From the NCBI GenBank assembly GCA_973895155.1, contig OZ316894.1:17360001-17424000 (forward strand): a stretch of 64,000 bases of DNA. The letters run 5' to 3'. The notes beneath the pieces were generated by a model. The model was not told the origin of the DNA. It saw only the letters and a program-made list of their open reading frames with translations, and made no database searches. The stretch is from Marsupella aquatica (lineage: Eukaryota > Marchantiophyta). Numbering within the stretch: the first letter of the stretch is position 1; every line of letters begins with the position of its first letter. The position numbers and the translations under genes were made by a program. Positions 1-19,815 of this stretch are shown in pieces.

Positions 1-90
1 AAGGTAGTTTTATGCTCGAACAAACATGTGGTTTTAGAAAATGTAATCCACCCCCCATTTGGTACCTGACACTTTTGTGGGCTGTTACAG

Positions 91-323
91 ATGCTGAAAT
101 TGTCTGGTGCCAAGAGGAACCCATGAACATGGGCGCATACACCTTTGTTGGCCCGCGAATTGGACTTGCTCTACGATCTTCAGGTCGGGGTACATATGAT
201 GATGTGAAGTATGTTGGACGTGCTCCATCTGCTGCTACTGCCACTGGTTTTGGAGCACTGCATTCACAAGAACAACAAGAGCTGATCCACAAGGCCTTGC
301 AAGAGGCCACAATTCAATCCTAG
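91..323 (+). CDS. 2-oxoglutarate dehydrogenase E1 component, last exon (partial gene)
   Basis: The exon follows an acceptor AG at 89-90 and ends at TAG 321-323. It encodes the conserved C-terminus of the thiamine-diphosphate-dependent E1 subunit of the mitochondrial 2-oxoglutarate dehydrogenase complex (TCA cycle). Diagnostic stretches are IVWCQEEPMNMGAY and KYVGRAPSAATATGF, followed by a short EQQELIHKAL-type helix that ends the protein. The first codon (Asp) is split by the intron, with one base supplied by the preceding exon. That exon and the rest of the gene lie left of the window. Residues encoded upstream of position 91 in the same open frame do not resemble the family, which supports the splice site. 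Family assignment is secure; paralogue identity cannot be judged from 77 residues. Confidence 0.92.
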
Positions 324-8170
<7,847 letters not shown>

Positions 8171-8621
8171 AGTGCAACAAGTGTGATGGATCCCTTGCCC
8201 AGCTTACTCATAAAAGCTCTATCGTATATCTGAGGAACACTCTCTGAAATTGTGACTCTTGAACTCTTGCACAGTTTGTGATTGCAAAGCAATACAAAAT
8301 CAGACAGTGCGATAGAGGTACTCATATATTGTTCAGGTGGGATGATTGTTTTTTTGCTTACCAAGAGTTTGGCCCTTGTAACACATTCTGTCCCAAGATT
8401 AAGTGATCATGTCAATACTCAAGGCTGGTAGCAAAATGACGGGGTATGGTTAGACAAAACCATGCAACTCCACACAAAAATGAAAGGTCTACACACATTA
8501 TGTTTACAAGTCTGGGTGTCCGTTCTTTGAACATAAATAGAGGCTAGTACATTCAAACCACTTCCCCATTTTCGGAGACCCACCCTGCCCCCAATCCTCA
8601 TTTTCCACTGGCACTTCAACT

Positions 8622-8872
8622 TCAGTTGTATCCCAAGAGTCAAGTCTAGATGTTGCTCTCTAAGCACCATGAAGGATATGTAATGTTTGGATAGAAAGGT
8701 GCCACAGTTGTATCCCTAGAGTCACGGTCTAGATGTTGCTCTCTAAGCCTCATGAAGGATATGTAAGGCTTGTCTAGAAATTTGCCACAATTGTATCCCT
8801 AGAGTCACGGTCTAGATGTTGCTCTCTAAGCGCCATGAAGGCTATGTCATACTTGGATAGAAAGGTGCCACA
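8622..8872. repeat. 83-bp tandem repeat, three copies
   Basis: Copies begin at 8622, 8705 and 8788, each starting with a CAGTTGTATCCC-like or CAATTGTATCCC-like segment. Each continues with a TCTAGATGTTGCTCTCTAAG core and a CATGAAGG segment and ends in TTGCCACA or GTGCCACAG. The period is 83 bp for both steps. The first copy is the most diverged. No open frame runs through it. Confidence 0.85.
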
Positions 8873-9191
8873 GAGATAATTCTCAGAAGGGCAACCTGAC
8901 AAAGATTGGGATTTAATTCAATTTTATCATAACATTAACAAAAGCAAAGGGTGCCAGGCCGGGAGATATGATCCTGAAGGTAGGAGACACGACAAAGGGG
9001 AGAAAACAAGCCAAAAGCCCACGAAGGTCAAATCAAACAGAGAATAAAACAAGCCAAAACCCCAAGAAGATCAAACAGAGAATGGACAATAACTCAGAGG
9101 GGTTTAGTCCACTCATAAAACTTTGTAAAACAAGTTGTTATTTATTAATGACTACTCACTTTGCCGAGTCATACTGGGAGGACCAGTAGAG

Positions 9192-9390
9192 GGGTTAAGG
9201 AACCCATTTGTTTCTTGTGCACCTTATTTACAACTTAAATGCGTGCAGAGCCCCGGGTTAAGGAACTCATTTTTGTTTATTTTTCACCTCATTTATAATT
9301 TTAAATGAATGCAGAGCCCTGGGCTAAGGAACTCATTTTTTGTTGATTTCACCGCTTATTTACAACTTTGCGGGTCCATCATGCAGAGCC
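9192..9390. repeat. 63-66-bp tandem repeat, three copies
   Basis: Units start at 9192, 9255 and 9321 with GGGTTAAGGAAC or GGGCTAAGGAAC, pass through an A/T-rich middle with CATTT and TTATTTACAACTT-like text, and end in TGCAGAGCCC. Copy divergence is moderate, so the array is older than the adjacent 9658-10113 array. Confidence 0.8.
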
Positions 9391-9657
9391 ATTTTCGATT
9401 GATTGCAGTGAACTAGTGAACTCGCTCTATTGGTGCACAAAGCCATAGCTTCAAACTCCTTTTGCGAGCTGCTTCAACTCCAGAATACTCCATAGTGGAT
9501 GTTGACTGAGACCCAGAAAAGAATCAGGGTGAGCACAGTAGCTGCACACTCAATTTACGAATTGTTTAAACTCCATAATGATCCACGTTGGAGGTTGACG
9601 ACTCAGAAGGATAGAAGAACTAAGGTAAGGTGGCTTAGAAAAATATCCAATCCTTCT

Positions 9658-10113
9658 GAGAACATGATCAGGACATGTTAAACCACAACTGCCCCTATAA
9701 AGGGCTACAGGTAACCCTAACTCTCATAGTAAAGAGAGCACAAGTGAGAACATGATCAGGACATGTTAAACCACAACTGCCTCTGTAAAGGGCTACAGGT
9801 AACCCGGTAGCTCTCATAGTAAAGAGCAGAGGCTCAGCTCTAATAATAAAGAGCACAAGTGAGAACATGATCAGGACATGTTAAACCACAACTGCCTCTG
9901 TAAAGGGCTACAGGTAACCCCATAGCTCTCATAGTAAAGAGCACAAGTGAGAACATGATCAGGACATGTTAAACCACAACTGCCTCTGTAAAGGGCTACA
10001 GGTAACTATGAGAGCACAAGTGAGAACATGATCAGGACATGTTAAACCACAACTGCCCTCTGTATAGGGCTACAGGTAACCCCATAGCTCTCATAGTAAA
10101 GAGCACAGGTTCA
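9658..10113. repeat. Tandem array of five copies, 73-115-bp units
   Basis: Five near-identical copies of a block starting GAGAACATGATCAGGACATG begin at 9658, 9746, 9861, 9949 and 10022. Each continues with TTAAACCACAACTGCC, CTCTGTAAAGGGCTACAGGT and usually a GCTCTCATAGTAAAGAGCAC tail. The tail contains a short inverted pair (GCTCT and AGAGC) that may form a small hairpin. Unit length differs because the tail is duplicated in copy 2 and shortened in copy 4. The high identity of the 50-bp core indicates recent expansion. Confidence 0.9.
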
Positions 10114-10542
10114 GGAATGGGTTATGAGCTCCACAAAAGATTCTGAATGCAAAACCATTTTTTGGCAAATGCTCCACAAAAGGTGCTAGTGTTCCACCTT
10201 TTATGGTGAGCAGTGGACTGAGGCTTTTATAGTGACCTTTTATAGTGACAGGTCTGGTTTAAGTTCAGGCACACGAGAACTCATCAACAAACCCAGGGAT
10301 CCAAGAACGGCAAAGCCTTATGCTGGGAAGCACTTTTGGCGGAAGTAACAAATCACAGCATTGGTCATACTTTCTCCCGAGAGGGAGTCCCCCTAACACT
10401 ACATTTCATTTTCGTGAACAAAGCCAGAGACGGTGAAGTCACGGCGGTGAAAATGAGAACGTCAAATGAAAATGATTTGCCAGAAAGTTACTGCAAAAAC
10501 CTTCACCGAATAGTCCTCAATTCTGTATGGAGATGGACTTTG

Positions 10543-10759
10543 GCAAGCGGTCACTACACAATCGTCCTAGTACTTATTACTGACAGTTCTCCATCACAGG
10601 CAGATGTCACAACATGACGATAAGTCCTTTCAATTCAGTCTGCAGAAGATTTTGACAAGCGGTCAGTACACACCGACCCTAGTACTTATTACTGACAAAT
10701 CCATGACAGGTAGATTTCATCTCACAACATGATGAGAAGTCCTTTCAACTCGTTTCAAA
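10543..10759. repeat. Tandem duplication of about 105-110 bp
   Basis: Two diverged copies share a CAAGCGGTCA(C/G)TACACA start, the perfect core CCTAGTACTTATTACTGACA, and a CACAACATGA(C/T)GA end followed by AAGTCCTTTCAA. The first runs about 10543-10640 and the second about 10653-10759. Confidence 0.8.
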
Positions 10760-11550
10760 GTGCACGGTTTGAATAAGCCTAGATGCATGAGCCTTGCATG
10801 CAATGAACCGAGGGATGGTACCACTCTTTACACTCTGACTCGGATGCCAACTCGATCATTAGATCAGATCTACTCTCGGATTTCTCAATCCCATTCCTTG
10901 CAGTCATACTTACTATCCTGCTACAACAGCAGAAGTTTGGGCTTCTCTATGTTCTGGCCACACCGTCATGTAAGTACTAAATCATTGATTCCCAACATTT
11001 GGAGATAACTTAAAAATAAATTTCCTCCACACTATTGTCGTCTATCTTGCTGGCACTGGTAGTACTATACTTCAGGGAAGGCGAATGGCCCCTGGGAAAA
11101 CCTTGACAGAGTAATCTTTCATACTGTTGGTCCGCTTCTGACCTTTCTGATGTTGCAGAAAAGTTCCATTTAGAGGCGAATTAGTCCTGAACCCTAAGCT
11201 TCCTCAACATTTCCTAATTGCTCAGGACCTTGAAAATTGCAAGGCTATGAATTCATATGATCTGTATTGTTACAACTGAGCCATTTTCCAAGAGAACAGG
11301 ACTCTTTCATCGTGGAAACAAGCTGCACGATGAAACGTCCATTGAAGATACCTTCAGCGATTACTGAAGGAGAAATTACTGAAGGACAATTCTGTCCAAA
11401 GGCCGAAAAAACATAGAAGCCCGTGCAATCGGGCTCACTGCTGACATGGGAACCAACCTCCTTCCATCCGGTTTCACATATCGCCACCAATGAGAAATGA
11501 ATTGGGCGAGGCGTGATGCTGAGATGTGCTCACGACAAGGGCGTACGAAC

Positions 11551-14055
11551 TTAATAATAATCATCGCCTCCAATGAACCTTTCAAATTCACTACCTTTGA
11601 GTCTTGTTAGGACTTCTTCCCAATTTTCTATTTGTTCTTGTAGGGGCTTCGTATGGATTTTCACTTGCTTACTTGAAACATCTCTTAGTGGTACACCAAG
11701 AAATTGTTGAACTTCCAGAACGCTCTGCCGACAACCGCCACCAAAACATTAGATAAGTGACAGTCTTGCACAGAGCAACACATGCATCTCAAAGAGTTCC
11801 CACTTAGACCTAAGAGTTTTGAGATCAAGAGGGTAATCAAAGCTGCCACCAAGTCCTAACTATCAGCTCACCTTTGGATCCTTCACCAGATCCTCGTAGT
11901 AAACCTTAATCAGGCGAGTGCTGTTGAAAAAGTGAAGAGCTTCCCCAGTTATCTCTTGCACACGCCGAAGATTTGCTGGTAGATTTTTGGCATTTATTAT
12001 TGGCTTATATTCTGCCAAAACTTTCGCCTGGAAGTTGCAACATTTAGCAGTCAGAAAGAAAAACCCTAAACCCTAAAATCTCAATCTCCTCTCTGATGAT
12101 CTACAAAAACGTTTCCCATCAGGAAGATGTGAGACGCTGACACAAATAGCACACGAAGGAACGATAAGACGGAATCAAGATTCCATCATAGAAAGAATTA
12201 GTAACTAGTCAGAATCTATGACTGCCTTGAATCGAAATTGCTCAGTAATACCTCTTCTGGTAAGTGGACGTGGGACTTATGAGTGCCATTGAGGGGCTTC
12301 ATCTTCTTGTCGTAAGCATTAGCTAGAATTGAGATTAGGCGCTTGAGGAGGTTCCTCCTCAGAAGAATAACGACAGAGACTCCCTTATCTTTATAATAAT
12401 CAGTAACTTCTCTGTGATATTCCATGACTCCCTGTAAAGACAATGACAATGTCAGGACATCATGCTTACTCCAACTACTTATGAGGCAGTAAATCAAATG
12501 TACCAGGCCCCCAGTCTATCTTTGCAATTTCAAACATATGATATCCCTGCTCTAGAATATGAAGCATGACCACTAATCCATGCCCAGGACGAGGGTGACT
12601 ACGTGAATCGAAAACCATGACGTAATAGTAGATTTGCAGAAACACAAAACCTCTGAGAACTAAACGGGATAAAGTCACATTTTACCACTCCATGTAAATT
12701 TAAGAAGAATAGTTCTTGCCCACATGACACTCTATAGTCTCACCTGGAATTACTGGGACCAGCCTTCACACCATTCTCACAAATTCATGAACAACTGAAC
12801 TATCAAAAGTTCAATATTCAAGGGCAACAGAAGAAGTTAATCTACCTGATTGAGCATCCATTTATGCCCTACAGCAGAAGTACAAGCATCCTTCACAGCA
12901 CTGCTTCGCCAATCAAGATTATATACAGTATCTAATGTCTGCTTGATGGTTGTGAAATTCTCCCGCCTGTCCTTTGATGCAAATATCTCACCGTGTGAGC
13001 TAATATTTGGATGGTCATTGAGAAGTGTCTCGAACCAACCACTCCCTGATCGTTGCATAGACAAAATCACAAAGTAATGCACCGGTGTGCAAGCACATTC
13101 CTCCCTGCAAAAAGCGGTTTACAGCATGAGAGGCAGGCACAAAATCTGCGAGATCAAGCCTTCTCACAAGCACTTTAGAAGCGAAAATCGTGGTGATTTC
13201 AAGCCTAATGTTCGTGTTCTGGGGAAGCCTCATCAAGGAATTGGACTAAGGTCATTGTGTTCGCGTTGAATCAACTGAAAGGAATCGAGAGTATGAAGTA
13301 CACGGGAAATGTAAAATATCAAGTTCTCTATGGTGTGAAATTGGTAAACTACTAGGACGATCAGCTCTCCCTCGTTGGAGTTCTTCAGCTGATTCGCGTT
13401 AAAAAACGAGGTCCCGGAATGTGACAACATACCTGCTGAAATTTTTTGGTTTAGGATAATGCTCTAAAATATCGTCACTTGAAGTTTTAGAGGATCTAGG
13501 ACAAAATCCGGAGTTGCTTTGATCAAAAGATCCTGAAGATGGGCCTGGGGACGCGAGTCGATGCCCAACTCCGGCCAAGCATATGGACAGGCCACACGCT
13601 CCAATCAATACTGCAATGAATAATCTCCATACTATAGTAGATTTCTTTGTTTCTTGCAAACCTGATAAATCCTGCGAGACAGGAACGAATCACTCGTGAG
13701 CTCATCTATGTTAAGGAAAATTTATATTGCAGCGCATGGCATTCGATGATTCCCGACTGTTAATGAATTCCCAGGAGGATGCCGGCGGCCCGCAGTCAGG
13801 TTAGCGGCTGTTACAGCAACTCATGGCAATTTCTATTAAGTGTCCAAATCACTGAGCCAGAATTCGAAAGGGCAAATCCTGTTCAGTTTTTCAGTGAAAG
13901 GGCGCTTTCCTACGTAATTTGTCTTCTCCCTATGATCACTATGGAAAACTCTGAAGTGAAGGAGCCGAAGACAATTGAGGCCTAAATCATACCTTGTCGT
14001 TTCCAACGATCTTACCGATCACGGCTTCATGTCTCCTGAGACTATTCAACGCCAT
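11551..14055 (-). CDS. Membrane-anchored sulfotransferase-like protein, 6 exons
   Basis: Exons in transcript order: 14053-14055 back to 13993 (63 nt, ATG first), 13671-13433, 13104-12846, 12431-12252, 12027-11872, 11724-11551 (TAA at 11551-11553). They give 356 residues with continuous phase and GT-AG borders. Residues about 35-55 form a hydrophobic segment (TIVWRLFIAVLIGACGL and following) after a basic N-terminus, which suggests a type II Golgi membrane anchor. The luminal domain has the PAPS 5'-phosphosulfate-binding loop in ILSMQRSGSGWFETLLNDHP and a 3'-phosphate-binding-like RRNLLKRLISILAN. It also has KWMLNQGVMEYH, KPLNGTHKSHVH and VYYEDLVKDP, typical of the plant P-loop/sulfotransferase family related to NodH. 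The substrate is unknown. The first exon is inferred only from a good donor, frame and length, and is the least certain part (about 0.6). Confidence 0.87.
12061..12076. promoter_or_regulatory. Short interstitial telomere-type repeat (telo-box) in an intron
   Basis: The intron between the third and fourth internal exons of the sulfotransferase-like gene carries AAACCCTAAACCCTAAAA, two units of the plant telomere sequence. Single telo-boxes are common plant cis-elements. With only two units this may be chance or a repair footprint, and no function is shown. Confidence 0.4.
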
Positions 14056-16801
14056 CTGTCCAATTCCATGCGTGTTAACCGTGAGCTCCGTTCCTTAGTT
14101 CCTAATCTGAAACTGTTAAGGTTCACATTCGGAATGATAGACTCGGCGGGAGCAAACAAAACGTGAAGGTCCGAATAGAACTGTGTAAAGTGTGAGTCTA
14201 ATTAGCCTCCATGACCACGGCGTTCCCTGGAAGAAGTTGATCTGAAGGGGGTTCATCCACATATAAAGGCGAGGCCATAGACCATCGTCGACTGACTACT
14301 GGGAGCAATTTCATAGAGCTTTAGACTCTAGGTATCTCTGTTCTGCAGCTGAACAATTTTCTAGTAGGAGATCACGAATCCTCAACACAATACGGCCGGA
14401 TTAATACAATCTGACAAGATGACAAAAGTACCTCACACAGCCCTTTCCCTGAGTCATAATCGCCATGATAAAGATGGTGACTGACTGCCTCCTTGTAAGA
14501 CTGTTCGACCATGACAGTACAATCGTTTCCTCGGTAGCTGATGAATGTGTCAAAAGTCTCCCGAAGTTCAGGCCCGACCTAAAAAACTTCGCCCCGGCCT
14601 GCCTCTCTCTAATCCACACTTAATTTCACGATTCAGCCGGCCAAACGCTGCCCCTAGGAAGATCCATCTCCTTCGTAGACACTCCAGGGGATCCAGGAAT
14701 CCACCTCGAAGTAGTCTTGCCGTCCGATCGAATACTCACTAAGTCCCTGGCGATAGGTCCCAGCAAGTTTCGACTCGTGATTCTCAGCTCTAAGCCGACT
14801 GAATACACTGCAGCAACTGCCCAAAATCCTTCGTCGTTTCCAACTTGGCAAGCGCTAAATCTCGCTCCTCGATCGTGACGGGATGGAGGAAGGGAATGGA
14901 AGATAGGCCACGCACTTCGATCCCACCACCAGAGTGCTGCACTGGAAACCCCTCTCCACCAGGTACGGACAGCTCGGCTATGCTTGTGGCGATGAGGGAT
15001 TATCGCGGACAGGCAGGTTCGAAAGGCAGATCCCGCTTGCGTTCTCAAAACATCACCGCCACACCAGTGACCTGCTATTTTCTTTTCTGCCGAGGAGCTG
15101 GATAAACAGGGCTCTTCACGTCTTCAATGCTCAGTCAATTACACTACAGCTTCCCTTGCGAATTGCTATTGGAAGTCAAAACACAGATCGACTCCTCATC
15201 GATCTACAACAAATGTGGAGTATCATTGCCTTCTAATAAGACCCAAAGATGGAAGAACAGCAAGGATAGATGCAGTCCTGAGGTGACCGTCGGCGGAATT
15301 CATTGCTCAGTCACTGCAACATGACGAGTTCTACAAATCACCCCTGGACGATGGAGCACACATGCAGTCGGTCATGGATCAACGCGAGCTGAAAGCCGAA
15401 GATGAGCGAACGCCGTGGATACGCTCGGCCGCAAATCCGGAAAGCATACCATCCCTCAACAGAGATGACGAAATCTCCACCCGTCAGTGAGGAGAGAAGA
15501 AAGAGTCAAGCCGATTTTAAAAAGACCGGCAGACCCGCTTGAACCTGAGACCGTTGACGCTTACAAACGAGCTGCACTAGTTGGAAACCAGATCTCCATA
15601 GCTACGCAAAACTGAGCTCGTGGGGCCGAACGGAACCAACAAGTGGTGAGGTGTGGTGGGGCGCGGGAGGGAAGGGGGATGCGTACATTCGGTGGTAAGA
15701 GAACAGAGCTACACTTGTAAGAGTTCGCAGGAACTCGTGGGACTGTTCTGTCATGACTAGGACTGCGGAATGAAAAACCATTACTATCCCCAAATTGTTG
15801 AGAGAAAAAAAAGAAAAAAGTAGACTGACGCAGCATCACACCTGCATAAGAGAGTGATGGGACCTATGTATCGGAGAAGTGATACATGATTGTACTGTAG
15901 ACTGCTGGATTCCGAGCTCGTATATCACATTCGGCGTCACAGAGTTACAGTCAGCTTGAGCATTTACAGAACAGAACCGATAGAGTTAATTGACATCCTG
16001 TGTTTACAATTAACGAACTACGGACAATTTGAGTCGATGAACTTTCGCTGAAATCTGCAAAAGCCCGGAGAACCCATATTATTATTGAAGTCAGAGCCGA
16101 ATCCCCTGTAGCTGTGATTCCCAGAGACCGAGCTAACCGATACGGTCCTGCAATGGAGGCTTCACCAGAGATCCAGAAGCGCTGCTTCTGGACAGATGGC
16201 AATGTATTTACACCCAACAGTCGCCTTGAACAGTTGCTTATGGAAGGATTCGCACAAGGCTCAGAATCTAATAATGACACAAGCGAACACGAAAGTCATC
16301 CAGGGTTGGGAAACCCAATCATGGAGTCAGAGGGGACAAAAGGGGCGGGCAGCAACGGTGGAAAAGTTAACGACACGCTCCAGAAAGTCGTAACGCAGAA
16401 CACAATGCTGTAAACCAGTAAACGTATTGCACAGAAATTGTAATTATTCTCATTGATGACATTCGATCAGGCGAAGCAAGTACAGCGCAGTTCTAGGCGA
16501 CCTCGGTGGGACCACGAGGAAGGGCCGAGACTCGAGACAGCCACTTTGGAATGCCGGCAGCAGCAGCAGCTTAGCAGCTAGGAGACCAGACCGGCAGACC
16601 AGGAGGCAGGAGCAGTGGAGCACCCCCCTTCCACTTTCCAGTTTCCAAGCTTTCCACGTCTGAAGCCTGATTGCAGAGCGAGACAAATCCTTGCTGTCTG
16701 CACTGAAATCGACATGGTTGCGCAAATCAAACAAAGAAGAAACCGAATATGTTTAGATGAAAATTTTGCATTGACCGATCTTTTTGAATTCCATCGACGT
16801 C

Positions 16802-16878
16802 TGGATGAATTGAATTATGTGTTCCACGCCGATGAATTGAATTGCCCGTATGGTCCACGCTGATGAATTGAATTGTGA
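16802..16878. repeat. Short tandem repeat around GATGAATTGAATT, three copies
   Basis: Three copies of a roughly 25-35-bp unit ending in GATGAATTGAATT, two of them preceded by CCACGCCGA or CCACGCTGA, lie head to tail. The third copy runs directly into unique sequence. Confidence 0.7.
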
Positions 16879-17075
16879 GTTTAAAGCGGGCGGCAGACAG
16901 GCAATGCATCCATTCCAAGCGATTCTGGCAACAACAACATCACGACGAACGACGGAGATCGCCACCAGAGGGGAATTTGCTGGACTTCCATATAATTCAT
17001 TCGCTCCCTGCCAAAGCCGGTCAGATGAAGTCCGCAATCATGCACTGCACTGCATGCACGGAAATTAATAATACA

Positions 17076-17150
17076 GCAAAAGACTCTCTTAGTCTTACCA
17101 TAGTCGTTAGGTGGGAGCATAAAATAACGCAAAAAGACTCTCTTACCATT
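17076..17150. repeat. Tandem duplication of about 55 bp
   Basis: The segment AAAAGACTCTCTTA...CCAT occurs at about 17079 and again at about 17131, each followed by a TAG(T/G)-rich stretch with GTGGG. The copies are diverged. Confidence 0.6.
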
Positions 17151-17186
17151 GTAGGTACGTGGGGCATAAATTAATTTTAACCCTAA

Positions 17187-17535
17187 TTGGTGTGACTAAC
17201 ATTACTTTGAGAGCATCCATTTTCAAGGTTTAGTTGTGAATTAGTGTTAGTCACACTAATTTTGTGCTAGCATTATTTTCGAACACATGAATTAGTGTTA
17301 GTCTTAAGAGCGGGAAAATAGAGAGAAAATTATTATTTTAAAAAATACATAACAATTAGTGTTATTTTGGACTCAAAATTATCCATTTTTCATAAAGCAA
17401 TTTAAACTAAAGTGGAAAAAAATTGTTTTGAAAATAGACAAAAATTAGTGTCACTTGGACGCAAAATCTTTGTTACCAAAATTATCGTTAGTAACACTAA
17501 TTCTCGCATAACACTAATTATAGTGAGCAGTGTAA
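17187..17535. repeat. A+T-rich inverted-repeat region, possible MITE remnant
   Basis: The motif TTAGTGTTAGT and its complement recur in both orientations. GTGTGACTAACA near 17190 pairs with TGTTAGTCACAC near 17244. AATTAGTGTTAGT and AATTAGTGTTA occur near 17290 and 17355, and the opposite-strand form TAACACTAATT near 17493 and 17510. This clustering of one short motif in inverted orientation in A+T-rich DNA is typical of degraded miniature elements. No target-site duplication could be defined. Confidence 0.45.
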
Positions 17536-19742
17536 TTAAAATTTATGGAAATATAGGGTAATGATGGTTTGGTATGAGGTTACTAATATGTAACCTGTGA
17601 CAAGAAAATGATGAAATGTTCATCGGCATCTCAGTCAATAAGTTTTTGTGAGCTTTGTGGAAACATGAGGTTTGAGACTAGAAACCAGTCCAAATAGTCG
17701 TTATCATATTTAATGAGCCCTATGTTAGTGAGTTTCACCTTGCAAGGAGGGCCGGCCCATAGAATGTCGGGTCGGGGTATTTATGGGGCAGCAGGAAGCA
17801 CATATGTGTTAGGGGTGCACATTTCTTCTATCAATAGTCAGGGAAAACAGCTAATCAAATCCAACGGTTGTGGAACTTTCTTACCCATGAGCTTTTTTGT
17901 ATTGGGACTAAGAGCAAAAAAGAGGGGATCCCTTATTATATTGTAGATAACTGCTCGGAAAAAAGATTACCAGGTAAGACTTTCCAGGCACATGGTTATG
18001 GAAAATAATGGTAGCACCTAGTAGAAAAGATTACACACTAGTAACCTTTCTTAATTCCTGACAAGAATTACGTAAGCAGGTGATGTTGTGAACATAATCA
18101 TATGGGGCTACAGTAGATGCTTAAAATTATGGAAGTATGCTGGCCGTGTTGTAAAACTGTGAAGAACTTAGAATCAAGATGTGACAGCCCAAAAATAATC
18201 ATATGGGGCTTGAAGCTTTTGCAAAATGTGTTTTTTGTTTGAAGTAGATTGCAAACACATGTCTTGACTAGGTGGCAGTAAAACTACCCTAAGAACTCCT
18301 CTCATGGAATGTTTTGGTTGGAATATTATCTCATCTTCAGAGATTAATTTCTGACCTTTCCCAATGTTCAAGGATAACCATTAGATTCTGGCTAGTGGGG
18401 TCTATGGCTAGATGGAAACTGGCTAATCAAAGACAAGAGGGCTGGCAAATTATTATCACCAAAGGTAGTGAACACTTTTCAGTGAGGTGAATTTGGCAAA
18501 TTTTTGCCACTAAACAAGCGCTCATTACATCCCATAACCCCCAATAGCCCATGGGTTATCCAGCTTAAATAGACATTTATTGTGAGTCTTTGAAAAATTA
18601 TGTTAATGAGAGTCAATCCCTTGATCTATACCAATAAAAAGCAAATTTAAATCAGGGAATCTTGGGGCCATTCCCGCAAAGGAGGTTATGACCCATACCC
18701 TTCAATGAGCATACACAGTAAGACTCATATTAAGGACCGTGTACTACACAAAGAATATAGTGTAATAATTAATTGTGAATGGAGCCTAGAAAAGAAAGAT
18801 GATGGAAACATGAATAGCCCTCTGCCCTGTTTTTTGGGTTTTGGAGTTTGTCCACTCTCTGGACCTCCTTTGCTTTTACTCTATTGTCCTTTGTTTAGCC
18901 CTTTTCAATAAACTGGTACTTCAATAATCTCTTTGCTTCTACTCCATTGTGCGTTGGTTAGCCCCTCAGTTATTGGTCCTTTCTCCTTTTTCTTTGTGGG
19001 GGGGCGCCGGCGCCAACACAGACCCTCTAAAGACACCAAAGAGGGTCTGTCTGGCTATGTGAAGGGAGAAACTCAAAGAGTGTCATGGAGACTTTCCAGG
19101 TGATAGGGAAGACAGCTTGTGTGCTAGGAGAAACAAATGGTGACCAGGGTCATTAATGGGTGGAAGGGGAAATGGCTGGGTGAAGTGAAAAGTCCTTGTA
19201 AACCCCTAGGGGGCACTCAAAAATGGCCAGGTGATAGACAAGATGTCAAGGGATAGGGGATATGGCAGCTAAGAAAAATGTCCACAATAAAAGGACATAC
19301 ATCCACTCCACTTTGTATCATAAATAGAAAATGAGGGTACACGTTATACCAGTAAATAGCACAACATCACAATATTGTTCTCCTATTTTGGGTTCTAAAT
19401 GGTTTAATGTACATACTCGAAAGCCAAAGGTTTAAGTCAATCAATGCTCAGAATATCTTTAAAATTTATTTGAAGCACTATAAAACATATTGTCGTTCAC
19501 ATTCAGACTTCGTATAAATTCCTTACTTATTGCGCGAACCTGGGATGACAGTACGATACTGTACCAAACTGAGTGTCTTACTCACATATTTAAGACAGCG
19601 TAATCTGAGTGTAATTAGAGTGTATGTAAGCTAGCACCCGTAATACCGTAAGGCGGTAACACCGTGATTGCGATCGACCGTTTTGTAGAGCAGTCCTCTG
19701 TAGTCTGTACCACTGTACCGAATAAATCCCTTTACTGTATGA

Positions 19743-19815
19743 TGACAAGGACTTGACACGCGCGCGAGTGAGCGAGAGGCGGGGCCCGGGGCCCGGGGGC
19801 GGGAGTTGGGATCTG
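19743..19815. other. G+C-dense patch in A+T-rich DNA
   Basis: The sequence is almost pure G+C with CGCGCGCGAG and a GGGGCCCGGGGCCCGGGGGC run, embedded in A+T-rich surroundings. Several CpG dinucleotides are retained. It could be a small promoter-proximal island, but no adjacent gene is recognisable. Confidence 0.4.

Larger units (their letters stand above)
8171..11550. other. Intergenic region rich in tandem duplications, no supported gene
   Basis: Between the convergent agmatine iminohydrolase and sulfotransferase genes I find no coding exon. The interval contains four separate tandem-duplication blocks, listed individually, and unique AT-rich sequence. The first few hundred bases on the left and on the right should be the 3' UTRs of the two flanking genes. 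Short open frames at 8083-8364, 10336-10617 and 11245-11490 show no recognisable domain. Confidence 0.6.

Noticed and set aside
9658-10113. CRISPR-like array of repeated blocks
   Set aside because: The units are direct tandem duplications with no unique spacers, and the genome is eukaryotic.
13523-13705. ATG at 13703-13705 as start of the sulfotransferase-like protein
   Set aside because: The frame it opens does not contain the hydrophobic anchor or connect in phase to the next exon.
14626-15048. 140-codon open frame on the minus strand
   Set aside because: No family resemblance, overlapped by equally long open frames on the other strand, and no splice or start context that ties it to a gene.
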